In this document: one piece after another, positions 25,114 through 33,305 of the stretch | How the letters are laid out: each line of letters begins with the position of its first letter | How positions within the stretch are numbered: position 1 is the first letter of the stretch | Origin: Bin87 sp026710825 | GTDB taxonomy: Bacteria; Chloroflexota; Dehalococcoidia; Lucifugimonadales; UBA3495 | NCBI GenBank assembly: GCA_965232815.1 | Contig: OZ247427.1 | Coordinates: forward strand, 434,001-498,000 | Direction of reading: 5' to 3' | DNA: 64,000 bases | Made by a program: the position numbers and the translations under genes | Notes under the pieces: generated by a model | Databases searched by the model: none | What the model saw: the letters and a program-made list of their open reading frames with translations, nothing else | What the model was told of the DNA's origin: nothing

Positions 25114-25653
25114 TCATTCATCAACTTCGAAAGTTACCAACGAGAACAGATCGTAGCCGGACAGGTTCTCACGGCCATTCAGGCCGATGAGTTCGATCAC
25201 GACTCCGACGCCGGCCGGGACGCCACCGGCATTTTTCACTAGATTCGCGGCAGCCTCGATACTCCCGCCCGTGGCCAACAGGTCGTCGACGATGAGAACA
25301 CGTTGGCCCGGCTTGATATCTCCCGCGTGTATCTCCAGAGTGTTGGTACCGTATTCCAAGGTGTATTCGTAGTTGAGGGTTTCGCCGGGCAACTTGCCCG
25401 CTTTTCTGACCAACACCAGAGGTAGCCCCATGCGGTCCGCCATAGGGGCAGCGAACAGGAATCCTCTGGAATCAATGGCGGCCAAACTGTCCACGTTACG
25501 TTCAGACGCCTGTTCAACCATCCGCTCGATGGTCGCCGCGAATGCATCAGGAGCCAGCAACAAGGATGTGATGTCTTTGAACTGGACCCCATGGATAGGG
25601 AAGTCAGGCACGTTCCGAATGTAATCGGCCAAGTTAACGGGCATAGCACTCAT
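25114..25653 (-). CDS. apt: Adenine phosphoribosyltransferase
   Basis: 179 residues from ATG 25653 (a shorter start at 25644 and a longer one at 25701 are possible). Converts adenine and PRPP to AMP in purine salvage. The family opening IRNVPDFPIHGVQFKDIT and the PRPP-binding VLIVDDLLATGGS (near residues 120-132) are clear; Ala/Gly-rich contacts follow. Cytoplasmic dimer in known homologues. It precedes the MBL hydrolase and lies downstream of yraN on the same strand. Confidence 0.93.
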   Translation of the reverse strand: MSAMPVNLADYIRNVPDFPIHGVQFKDITSLLLAPDAFAATIERMVEQASERNVDSLAAIDSRGFLFAAPMADRMGLPLVLVRKAGKLPGETLNYEYTLEYGTNTLEIHAGDIKPGQRVLIVDDLLATGGSIEAAANLVKNAGGVPAGVGVVIELIGLNGRENLSGYDLFSLVTFEVDE

Positions 25654-25747
25654 GCCGGCTGCGTTTTTGCGGGCAGATGGCCGGCGAACAATTTGCGGCA
25701 ATTAGTCTAGTATTCGCGGGTTGGTCAGTCAACTGCAATTGCAATGC

Positions 25748-26143
25748 CTAACACTCCACGACGTTTTCCATGTGTTGGATGTCCAAAACTCGACCGTCCG
25801 GCCCCATGCGTATCGCGATCAGATCAATGCGCCATTCATTTTCGGCAGAGTCCAGAGAGTGTCGTTCAAGATAATGCTGGGCCGTCAGCACGAGGCGGCG
25901 AGCTTTTTCGGCGGTCAGGGCCTCCTCTGGAGAGCCGAAGGCATTGCTGCGGCGTGTTTTGACCTCAACGAACACGAGGAACGGTCCGCGCTCCACAATG
26001 AGATCCACTTCGCCCCACCGGCAACGGTAGTTAGTCTCCAGAACGCGATAGTGATGGGCCTCTAGGTGAACACGGGCGAGGTGTTCGCCGATGTTTCCCG
26101 TGCGGGTGGACGAATGCCTGGTGGGGGAAGAATTTTCAGGCAT
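25748..26143 (-). CDS. yraN: YraN/UPF0102-family protein
   Basis: 131 residues. GNIGEHLARVHLE, then ETNYRCRWGEVDLIVE and LVFVEVKTR form the conserved UPF0102 core, a PD-(D/E)XK nuclease-like fold with D (GEVDLI) and E-x-K (VEVK). Its function is unknown; it is very widely conserved and often next to rnhB. ATG 26143 overlaps the end of rnhB by 8 bases, so translation is probably coupled. Part of mnmA-rnhB-yraN. Confidence 0.88.
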   Translation of the reverse strand: MPENSSPTRHSSTRTGNIGEHLARVHLEAHHYRVLETNYRCRWGEVDLIVERGPFLVFVEVKTRRSNAFGSPEEALTAEKARRLVLTAQHYLERHSLDSAENEWRIDLIAIRMGPDGRVLDIQHMENVVEC

Positions 26144-26768
26144 CGCGTATCAACCGTTTCTGCCGCAACGGGCTGAATGAGTGGCGGTGGATGGGAGATG
26201 GACCCATTTCGTCCAGGCAACGGAGATGCTGAGCAGTGGCATATCCTTTGTGTCGGGCGAAACCGTATCCCGGATACCGTCGGTCGGCGCTGACCATGAT
26301 CTCATCGCGGGCGACCTTGGCCAGGATGCTTGCAGCGGCGATGGAGAGAGATTTGGAATCTCCCTTCACGACGCGCCGGTAAGGCAGGGGACAATGCCGG
26401 AGGTGCACCCAATCAAGGAGCAGGGCGTTGGGTTGGGGACGCAACGCAGAGACCGCCGAAAACATGGCCTGGAGTACGGCATTGCCGATGCCGATGTGAT
26501 CGATGTCGTCGGGCTCGACATGTTGAACTGAGAAAGCGAGCGCGTTGCTGCGGATCGCCTGGACGGCCGTTTCACGACGAAGTGCGGTGAGTCGTTTGCT
26601 ATCGTCTATTACCCGAAGCCAGGCTGCGTTTGGGTTCAGATCAGGCGGTAGTATGACGGCGGCGGCGGTGACTGGGCCGGCCAATGGGCCGCGACCGGCT
26701 TCATCGGCGCCGGCGACCAAGCGATGGCCCTGGGCGTGGAACTCGGATTCGAGGCTGAGGTCAGGCAT
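26136..26768 (-). CDS. rnhB: Ribonuclease HII
   Basis: 210 residues, ATG 26768. AGADEAGRGPLAGPVTAAAVIL (first metal Asp-Glu, residues about 20-35) and VKGDSKSLSIAAASILAKVARD (catalytic region, about 138-160) identify RNase HII, which nicks RNA in RNA/DNA hybrids and removes single ribonucleotides from DNA. It overlaps mnmA by 8 bases upstream and yraN by 8 bases downstream, a tightly coupled trio. Confidence 0.93.
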   Translation of the reverse strand: MPDLSLESEFHAQGHRLVAGADEAGRGPLAGPVTAAAVILPPDLNPNAAWLRVIDDSKRLTALRRETAVQAIRSNALAFSVQHVEPDDIDHIGIGNAVLQAMFSAVSALRPQPNALLLDWVHLRHCPLPYRRVVKGDSKSLSIAAASILAKVARDEIMVSADRRYPGYGFARHKGYATAQHLRCLDEMGPSPIHRHSFSPLRQKRLIRDA

Positions 26769-27909
26769 TTACCGGTTGACGGATAGTTGCCGCTACCGCC
26801 GGCTGCGGCTCATGGCCAGCGATGGCGCCGCCGCCGAGAACGGTGTCGCCTTGGTAGAACACCGCAGCCTGGCCGGGGGTTATGGCACGCTGAGGCTCAT
26901 CGAATCGTACGAGCGCCCCGTTGCCCACGGGGGTTACGGTGGCGGGCGCTTCTGCGAACTTGTAGCGGATTTTTACGGACACCTCGGTTCCGGGAGACGG
27001 AGGTTCGCCGGAGACCCACGAGACGGGCGCGGCGTAGAGGGTGTCGTGGTACAGGTTTTCCTCGGATCCCACGACCACACGGCGGGTATCGGGTTCGAGG
27101 CGGATGACGAAGCGCGGCGGTCCTCCGGAGAGACCGAGACCGCGACGCTGGCCGACGGTGAAATACTGGATGCCGTCGTGTTCACCGAGCACATTGCCGG
27201 TTGCGTCGACGATTTCGCCAGGCTTTTCGTCGATGCGCTGACGCAGGAACTCGCGGTAGTCGCCGGTGGGGATAAAGCAGATATCCTGGCTATCGGGCTT
27301 ATCGGCATTGGGGAAGCCGGCATCGAAGGCGAGCCGGCGAATATCCGACTTGGGGTAATGGCCGACGGGCATGAGAGTAGCGGCGAGTTGGTCCTGGCGC
27401 ATGCCGAAAAGGACGTAGGACTGGTCCTTATCGGCATCCAAGCCGCGGCGGAGCGTCCAGCCGTCTGAGCCGTCCGGTTCGATGCGGGCGTAGTGTCCAG
27501 TAGCGACGTGGGAGGCGTCCAGCAATTGGGCGCGCTGTGCCAGGAAGCTGAACTTGATCTTGTCGTTGCAGGCGATGCAGGGATGGGGAGTCCGTCCCGT
27601 TTCGTACTCGCGCTGGAAGTAGTCGATGACGAATGCGCGGAACTCTCGCTGAACGTTGAAAACGTAGTGGGGGACGCCAAGGATCCGGCACACGGCGCGG
27701 GCGTCTTCGACATCGTCTATAGTGCAGCAACCACGGTAGTACTCCGGCAGATCGGCCTCGTCGATGTCGTACAGCTTCATCGTTACGCCGATGACCTCGT
27801 AGCCTTGCTGATGCAGAAGCAGGGCAGCAACGGAGGAATCGACTCCGCCGCTCATGGCGACGACGACGCGGTTGGTCCGCTCGGGATTGGTGTCCATGAT
27901 GTCCGTCAT
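26761..27909 (-). CDS. mnmA: tRNA-specific 2-thiouridylase MnmA
   Basis: 382 residues. The start chosen is ATG 27909 (MTDIMDTNPER); ATG 27897 is a close alternative. Longer frames run into the divergent LLM gene. The ATP pyrophosphatase PP-loop SGGVDSSVAALLL is near residues 18-30. The catalytic Cys pair is seen in PCIACNDKIKF (about 108-118) and DICFIPTGDYREFL (about 208). It thiolates U34 of tRNA for Lys, Glu and Gln. The C-terminal domain is complete. A -10 like TATACT lies about 95 bases upstream. Confidence 0.94.
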   Translation of the reverse strand: MTDIMDTNPERTNRVVVAMSGGVDSSVAALLLHQQGYEVIGVTMKLYDIDEADLPEYYRGCCTIDDVEDARAVCRILGVPHYVFNVQREFRAFVIDYFQREYETGRTPHPCIACNDKIKFSFLAQRAQLLDASHVATGHYARIEPDGSDGWTLRRGLDADKDQSYVLFGMRQDQLAATLMPVGHYPKSDIRRLAFDAGFPNADKPDSQDICFIPTGDYREFLRQRIDEKPGEIVDATGNVLGEHDGIQYFTVGQRRGLGLSGGPPRFVIRLEPDTRRVVVGSEENLYHDTLYAAPVSWVSGEPPSPGTEVSVKIRYKFAEAPATVTPVGNGALVRFDEPQRAITPGQAAVFYQGDTVLGGGAIAGHEPQPAVAATIRQPVNA

Positions 27910-28004
27910 ATACCTGTGAACGTGGTCGGCAGTATCGTGTCGTACGCGGGACGGCCAAACCTTGATGAGTCTGCCAGTTGTCGTATTGCGGCTGCCACTT
28001 GGGT

Positions 28005-28010
28005 AGTATA
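28005..28010 (-). promoter_or_regulatory. Possible -10 element for mnmA
   Basis: TATACT on the minus strand at 28010-28005, about 95 bases before the mnmA start. The best -35 partner is weak (TTCAAG near 28030-28035, 19 bases away), so confidence is low. Confidence 0.35.
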
Positions 28011-28060
28011 GCATCGTGCTACCGAGAGGCTTGAACTGAACAAACGAGAGAGGGATTTCC

Positions 28061-29014
28061 ATGCCGGTCACGTTCGGATGCTCACTACCTAGCCGTGGAA
28101 CGATGGCGTCGCCAGACAACCTGCGCAGCCTGGCGCAGCGGGCGGAGGACCTTTCGTTTGACCACGTTTGGGTGAGCGACCACATCATCATTCCCCACGA
28201 GGTATCTTCCTTCTACCCTTATGCGGCCGACGGGGTCGCTCCGTTCCAGCGGGACAACACCTATTTTGAACCGCTGGCTGCGCTGAACTTCCTGGCGGGC
28301 TGCACGACGCGGGTGAAACTGGGCACCCATGTCCTGATCCTTCCCTATCGGAACCCGGTGCTGACGGGGAAGATATTGGCGACGTTGGATGTACTCAGCG
28401 GCGGCAGATTGATCCTCGGCGCCGGCGTGGGATGGATGGAAGAGGAGTTTCAAGCCATGGGTCTGGACACCTATGCACAGCGCGGAGAGGTGACCGACGA
28501 GTACATACAGATATTTAAGGAACTGTGGACGTCGGACAACCCCGAATTTCACGGAAAGCATTATGACGTCAGCGGCGCCGGATTTTTGCCCAAACCGGTG
28601 CAGAAACCGCACCCGCCCATCTGGGTCGGCGGGCATACGAACCCAGCCATCAGGCGAGCCGCGACGTTGGGCGACGGCTGGATGCCGATAGGTTTGCGCC
28701 CGCCGGCCGGACTGGAGCCGGAGGAAATGGCGGAGAAGGTCGCGCGGTTGCGCCGCCTCAGCGCGCGGGCCGGACGAGCAGAGGATGCCGTTGATCTGGT
28801 GTTCAGCACCGACTGCGTGTTCGAGGATAACCCCGGAGCCGACCGACGGATGGTGTCGGGACGGCCGGAGCAGATCGCGGCGGACCTGCGGCAATACCAG
28901 GATCTGGGCGTGCAGCACTTCATTTTCAGCTTCCCTGCCGACAGCGCCAACCAGCAGCAAGAGTTGATGGAGCGGTTTTCGCGAGAGGTGATTCCCCTGA
29001 TACCTGCGGACTGA
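28061..29014 (+). CDS. LLM class F420-dependent oxidoreductase (TIGR03619-like)
   Basis: 317 residues, ATG 28061 with AGAGGG upstream. The opening TFGCSLPSRGTMASPDNL, then FDHVWVSDHI near residues 33-42, GRLILGAGVGWMEEEFQAMG near 118-137 and VQKPHPPIWVGG near 178-190 are the pattern of the TIGR03619 group of probable F420-dependent oxidoreductases. The substrate is unknown. It starts divergently from mnmA and is followed 38 bp later by the PEP-mutase-family gene, so the two may share a transcript. Confidence 0.9.
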   Translation: MPVTFGCSLPSRGTMASPDNLRSLAQRAEDLSFDHVWVSDHIIIPHEVSSFYPYAADGVAPFQRDNTYFEPLAALNFLAGCTTRVKLGTHVLILPYRNPVLTGKILATLDVLSGGRLILGAGVGWMEEEFQAMGLDTYAQRGEVTDEYIQIFKELWTSDNPEFHGKHYDVSGAGFLPKPVQKPHPPIWVGGHTNPAIRRAATLGDGWMPIGLRPPAGLEPEEMAEKVARLRRLSARAGRAEDAVDLVFSTDCVFEDNPGADRRMVSGRPEQIAADLRQYQDLGVQHFIFSFPADSANQQQELMERFSREVIPLIPAD

Positions 29015-29052
29015 TTCCAATCCACTCAACCCTCTTACAGGAGGAATCTAAC

Positions 29053-29943
29053 ATGACGCTTCGATCCAACCTAAAGAACCGACTCGTGGCCGGCGAGACC
29101 ATAGTAGCGCCCGGCGCGTACGATCCGATGTCAGCCCGGGTCGTGCAGTCCCTGGGTTTCGACACAGTGTACGTGGGCGGCTACATGAGCGGCGCGCACC
29201 TCGCCGTTACGGAACCGTTGATGACACTAACCGAGCAGGTGGAAGTTGCCGAGCGGGTCGTCAAATCGGTGCCGCTACCGGTGCTGTGCGATGCCGGAGC
29301 AGGGTACGGTGATCCGGTACACACCATGCACACCGTTCGCACCTTTGAACGGTCCGGCGTGTGTGGCATACATATTGAGGACCAGGTGTATCCGAAGCGC
29401 GCCTCCTACCACGCAGGGTTGGAGCACGTTATCCCCATCGACGAGTTCCTCGAAAAGATGCGGTACGCGCTGGAGGCTCGCAGCGACCCCAATTTCCTGA
29501 TCATCGGACGTACTGATTCATTCACCGCTGTTGAAGGCGATATGGACGACGCAATTCGACGGGGCAATGCCTTGCGGGAACTGGGTGTGGACGTCGTGAT
29601 GCCTCGCGGAGTCCGGCAAAGGGAGGATCTCGCGACTTTCCGGGCGGGCGTCCCAGACGTCCCGTTGCTGGTGATCGCCGGGACGGATGACATCACCGTC
29701 CAAGAATACGAGGAACTCGGGTACAAGGTGATTATCTACGCAACCACGCCAGCCATCGCCGCGGTGGAAGGCATCCAACGCGCGTATACCAACCTGCGTG
29801 ATACTGGGCATATCGGGATTGGCGCGGCAGACGTGGCGGCGCGCCGGGCTGAGGTGGAGGCACTCATCAGTCTGCCGGAATACCAGGCAGTAGAGGCCGC
29901 GACCACGGAGCGCGAATTCCAAAACAGGGCGGCGCACCACTGA
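29053..29943 (+). CDS. Isocitrate lyase/PEP mutase-family enzyme
   Basis: 296 residues, ATG 29053 after AGGAGG. The TIM-barrel family is shown by GAYDPMSARVVQSLGF (about 17-32), VLCDAGAGYGDP (metal-binding Asp region, about 77-88) and GIHIEDQVYPKRASYHAG (about 107-124). In true isocitrate and methylisocitrate lyases the last stretch holds a catalytic Cys (KKCGH / KRCGH); here it reads KRASYH, so lyase activity of that type is unlikely. Members without the Cys include oxaloacetate decarboxylase and related C-C or C-P bond enzymes. Substrate open. Confidence 0.85.
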   Translation: MTLRSNLKNRLVAGETIVAPGAYDPMSARVVQSLGFDTVYVGGYMSGAHLAVTEPLMTLTEQVEVAERVVKSVPLPVLCDAGAGYGDPVHTMHTVRTFERSGVCGIHIEDQVYPKRASYHAGLEHVIPIDEFLEKMRYALEARSDPNFLIIGRTDSFTAVEGDMDDAIRRGNALRELGVDVVMPRGVRQREDLATFRAGVPDVPLLVIAGTDDITVQEYEELGYKVIIYATTPAIAAVEGIQRAYTNLRDTGHIGIGAADVAARRAEVEALISLPEYQAVEAATTEREFQNRAAHH

Positions 29944-30031
29944 GCAACGCCACATCACAAAGCATCGATGGTTCCACGGTTCCGCGTTTTGGGTACCCGT
30001 GGGCCGGATAATACATCATCCACGATGATAT

Positions 30032-30064
30032 GGCCTATTCCAGTTTGGGATAGGCCGTTTCTTT
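30032..30064 (+). terminator. Intrinsic terminator after the PEP-mutase-family gene
   Basis: Stem GGCCTATTCC / GGGATAGGCC (one G-T pair) with loop AGTTT, then GTTTCTTT. Confidence 0.8.
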
Positions 30065-30106
30065 CGCGATATTCGTAATCGTTTTTTCGATTCCGTCGGT
30101 GGTGTA

Positions 30107-30135
30107 TTGACATATTGCGGATGCTGGGCTAGCAT
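30107..30135 (+). promoter_or_regulatory. Sigma70-type promoter of the third SBP operon
   Basis: TTGACA 30107-30112 and TAGCAT 30130-30135 with a 17-base spacer. The leader to the ATG is about 140 bases and carries no structure I recognise. Confidence 0.65.
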
Positions 30136-30278
30136 GCCTAGGCGAACTCGCGGATTGCGCCCAATTTCACAATTGGATGAGTCCGGGGGTTCTATTACTG
30201 TAGCGGGCAGGGTCTGCCATGGCAGCGGTCCGCAAACCTAGTCAACCGTCGTAACGACGTTAGGAGGGTCACACCGAT

Positions 30279-32225
30279 ATGAAGCCATCTACTTTAGGCC
30301 GACTGTCCCTGCGGACGCTGCTGCTTGCGGCCGGCGTCGTCGCACTGATGGTCGGCGTTGCCTGCGGTGGGGCTGAGGAACCGGCGCCTGCCGCTCAGGA
30401 GCAACAAGCTCCCGCCGCTCAGGAGCAGCAGGCTGCAGCCGCTACCGAAGCTCCGGCCGCGATGGGGCCCACCAATACCCCTATTCCGGAAGCCATGGCG
30501 GCTACGGCCCGGCCGACGAACACCCCGGCGCCTACCGCGACGCCTCGTGTGGTTGCCACGCCGACGCCCAGCGCGGGACCGATATACGGCGGCACCCTCC
30601 TCATGTCCGCTTATGCAGACACCAAGGACTGGGATCCGTTGGGTTCCTCGTCGCTATCCAGCGTGATTTCCTACTCGCAGTTGTACAACCAGATCGTGCA
30701 ATACGATCCGGTTGACACCAACGCCATCACTGGCGACCTGGCCGAATCGTGGGACGTCAGCGACGACGGTCTGACCTACACGTTCCACCTGCGCGACAAC
30801 ATGCAGTGGACCGACGGCACCGAGATCACGTCGGCCGACATCATCAGCACCCACTCCCGCTATGCAAACCCCTGCAATAGCACGGGACGCTCCGGCCTCT
30901 GGCGCAACTACACCGTCAAGATGGAAGTGGCCGACAAGGCCGGCGGAGACTGCACTCCCACCAACCAGGACGCAGTGCTGCGGGCCATAGATGACAAAAC
31001 CGTGGAGTTCAACCTCCAGTTTGCATCCGGCGCGTTCATCAAGTTCCTGGCCATCGACTATGCCAAGGTTCTGCCTGGGCACCAGCTTGACTCAGACCCC
31101 AACTGCGCGGTCCGCGACGCTGCCAATCCCTGCTTCCTGAACCTCGGTGAGAACATCATAGAGCGGGGAACGACCTCCGGCCCGTTCATCCTGGAAGAAT
31201 ACCAGGTTGGCGACTTCTACAAGGTCAACAAAAACCAAGACTACTTTAAGGACGGACTTCCCTTCGTTGACCGGATTGAACATTACATCTTCCCCGGCAC
31301 CGCCAAGGACCGGCTGATCGCCCAGTTTGAGGCGGGCGGCTTGGACATGGCGAACGGCGGATTCACCAACCTATCCCCGACCCAGTACTTCGACCTGGAA
31401 AAGAGCACTAATGGCGAGTACGTGGCGCACCCGATCGCAGCCGGCACCAACTGGGGCTTGATGCTCAACGTCAAGAAGCCGCAGTTCCAGAGCCACCAGG
31501 TACGCCAGGCCATCAACCTGGCTGTGGACCGTCAGGAGATCGACGAGCGCGTCTTCGACAACTCCGGCGGCAGCTACTGCCCGCTCATGGGTCTGGCCCA
31601 CGCCAACGAAGTTTGCATGGACTGGCCGGGCATCCGCGCCAAGGACACCCCCGGCGGACAGGAAGACCTGGCCCGCGCAAAGGAACTGATGGCTGAGGCC
31701 GGTGTTGCCGACGGGTTCGAAGTGAAGTACACCGTGCGCCAGGTCGGCAACTACCCCGACCAGTGCCAGATTGTGAAGCAACAGTTGCAGGATGCCCTGG
31801 GCATTACCGGCGACATCGAGACCTTGCCCAGCGCCGCGGGCTACGCCAAGTACGGCACCTCGCGCGCAGAAGGCTCGTCCGGCGACTGGGAAATCAGCTG
31901 CCAGGGCGAAGGCATGGTTGTGTTCGACGCTGACGCTGTTTATGGCGGCGTATACCGCAAGGGCGGCACCCGCAACTACACCGACTGGTCGAGCCCGCTG
32001 GTTGACGACTGGTTCGAGAGCCAGAAGGTAGAACTTGATCCCGACGCCCGGCGCGAGATCAACAAGGAAGCCGAGCTCTGGCTCCACAGCTTCGAGGACA
32101 ACCACTGGGTCACCATGCAGCTTGGTCAGTTGTTCTGGCTGGTGCACCGGGACGTGAAGGGATTCAACGCCCCGTCCACCGTGCAGTATCAGTTCAAGCA
32201 CGAAGACTTGTGGTTGGACCGCTAA
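30279..32225 (+). CDS. ABC transporter substrate-binding lipoprotein, family 5
   Basis: 648 residues. ATG 30279 follows AGGAGGG by ten bases. Lipobox MVGVAC puts the lipid Cys at residue 29. A long linker follows, first Gln/Ala-rich (EEPAPAAQEQQAPAAQEQQ) then Pro/Thr-rich (PTNTPAPTATP), about 30-95, typical of Chloroflexota surface lipoproteins. The body has the SBP_bac_5 GLTYTFHLRDNMQWTDG element. Several Cys outside the lipobox (about residues 200-280, 435, 500) are unusual for this family and may form disulfides. Paralogue of, but clearly diverged from, the other two binders. Confidence 0.92.
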   Translation: MKPSTLGRLSLRTLLLAAGVVALMVGVACGGAEEPAPAAQEQQAPAAQEQQAAAATEAPAAMGPTNTPIPEAMAATARPTNTPAPTATPRVVATPTPSAGPIYGGTLLMSAYADTKDWDPLGSSSLSSVISYSQLYNQIVQYDPVDTNAITGDLAESWDVSDDGLTYTFHLRDNMQWTDGTEITSADIISTHSRYANPCNSTGRSGLWRNYTVKMEVADKAGGDCTPTNQDAVLRAIDDKTVEFNLQFASGAFIKFLAIDYAKVLPGHQLDSDPNCAVRDAANPCFLNLGENIIERGTTSGPFILEEYQVGDFYKVNKNQDYFKDGLPFVDRIEHYIFPGTAKDRLIAQFEAGGLDMANGGFTNLSPTQYFDLEKSTNGEYVAHPIAAGTNWGLMLNVKKPQFQSHQVRQAINLAVDRQEIDERVFDNSGGSYCPLMGLAHANEVCMDWPGIRAKDTPGGQEDLARAKELMAEAGVADGFEVKYTVRQVGNYPDQCQIVKQQLQDALGITGDIETLPSAAGYAKYGTSRAEGSSGDWEISCQGEGMVVFDADAVYGGVYRKGGTRNYTDWSSPLVDDWFESQKVELDPDARREINKEAELWLHSFEDNHWVTMQLGQLFWLVHRDVKGFNAPSTVQYQFKHEDLWLDR

Positions 32226-32250
32226 CCGACAACGGTTTGACGATCTAAAG

Positions 32251-32276
32251 TAGGGGCGACTCAAGAGTCGCCCCTA
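32251..32276. repeat. TAGGGGCGACTC palindromic repeat
   Basis: A 12-bp inverted repeat with a two-base centre; a variant of the TAGGGGCG family. It lies between the SBP and its permeases, the same place as the hairpin in the first operon. Confidence 0.75.
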
Positions 32277-32304
32277 TGTCGCGTCGGAACGGAAGGCAAA
32301 AGCT

Positions 32305-33261
32305 ATGCGACAGTACGCATTGAAACGGATTGCGCTGATTATTCCTACGGTGCTGCTGGTGTCCATTATCGTGTTCACGGTGATGCGACTCCTACCGGGA
32401 GACCCCGCGCTGGTAATCCTCAGCGAAGGTGATGCCTCTTTCACCCAGGAAGAATTGGAGGACCTGCGCCGGCAATTAGGGACGGACCGGCCCATCGTCA
32501 TCCAGTACGTGGATTGGATCGGAGGGCTGCTGCAGGGAGATCTGGGCACTTCCATCTGGAGATCCGGACAGCCGGTCACCAAGTTGGTAGGAGACCGGAT
32601 CTTCCGCACGCTGGAACTGGCGGTATTGGCGATCATCATTGCTGTCGTCTTTGCAGTGCCCCTGGGCGTCATTTCGGCCATCAAGCCGGACAGCGTGATC
32701 GATTACTTCTCGAGAGTCATCGCACTGGTGGGTATATCCATTCCTACCTTCTTCGCGGGTCTGTTGGTGGTGCTGGTATTGTCCCGAGGATTCGGGTGGT
32801 TGCCGCCGTTGGGTTACGCAGACCTATGGGACGATCCGTGGAAAAACATCCAGCAGATGTTCCTTCCAGCCCTGGCGCTGGGGTTCTACGATATGGCGTT
32901 CATCGCGAGGGTGACGCGCTCGTCGATGATGGAAATCATCCGCGAGGACTATATGCGGACAGCCCGGGCCAAAGGTTTGGCGGAACGCATCGTCCTGGTC
33001 CGGCATGGACTGAAGAATGCCGTGCTTCCTATCCTGACAATCTCCGGCTGGCAGTTCGGCCGCTTGTTCGGTGGCACGGTCATCATTGAAAGCATCTTCA
33101 AAGTGCCTGGAATCGGCACTCTGCTGATTGAAACGGTATTCCAGCGGGACTTCCCAACCATCCAAGCCATCATCATCGTCATAGCGGTGTCCATAGTTAT
33201 CATCAATCTGCTGGTTGATTTGCTGTACGGGCTGTTGGATCCGCGGATTCGGTACGCCTAG
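32305..33261 (+). CDS. ABC transporter permease, DppB-like
   Basis: 318 residues, ATG 32305, about six helices. MRQYALKRIALIIPTVLLVSIIVF opens with the typical first helix; GDLGTSIWRSGQPV and the EAA loop GLAERIVLVRHGLKNAVLP (about residues 222-241) identify a DppB/OppB permease; it ends LLYGLLDPRIRYA. Belongs with the third SBP and the next permease; no ATPase genes follow. Confidence 0.92.
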   Translation: MRQYALKRIALIIPTVLLVSIIVFTVMRLLPGDPALVILSEGDASFTQEELEDLRRQLGTDRPIVIQYVDWIGGLLQGDLGTSIWRSGQPVTKLVGDRIFRTLELAVLAIIIAVVFAVPLGVISAIKPDSVIDYFSRVIALVGISIPTFFAGLLVVLVLSRGFGWLPPLGYADLWDDPWKNIQQMFLPALALGFYDMAFIARVTRSSMMEIIREDYMRTARAKGLAERIVLVRHGLKNAVLPILTISGWQFGRLFGGTVIIESIFKVPGIGTLLIETVFQRDFPTIQAIIIVIAVSIVIINLLVDLLYGLLDPRIRYA

Positions 33262-33305
33262 AGCAAGCGCGGAACAACCGCAAGTGACTACGGAGAATTA
33301 GCAGA

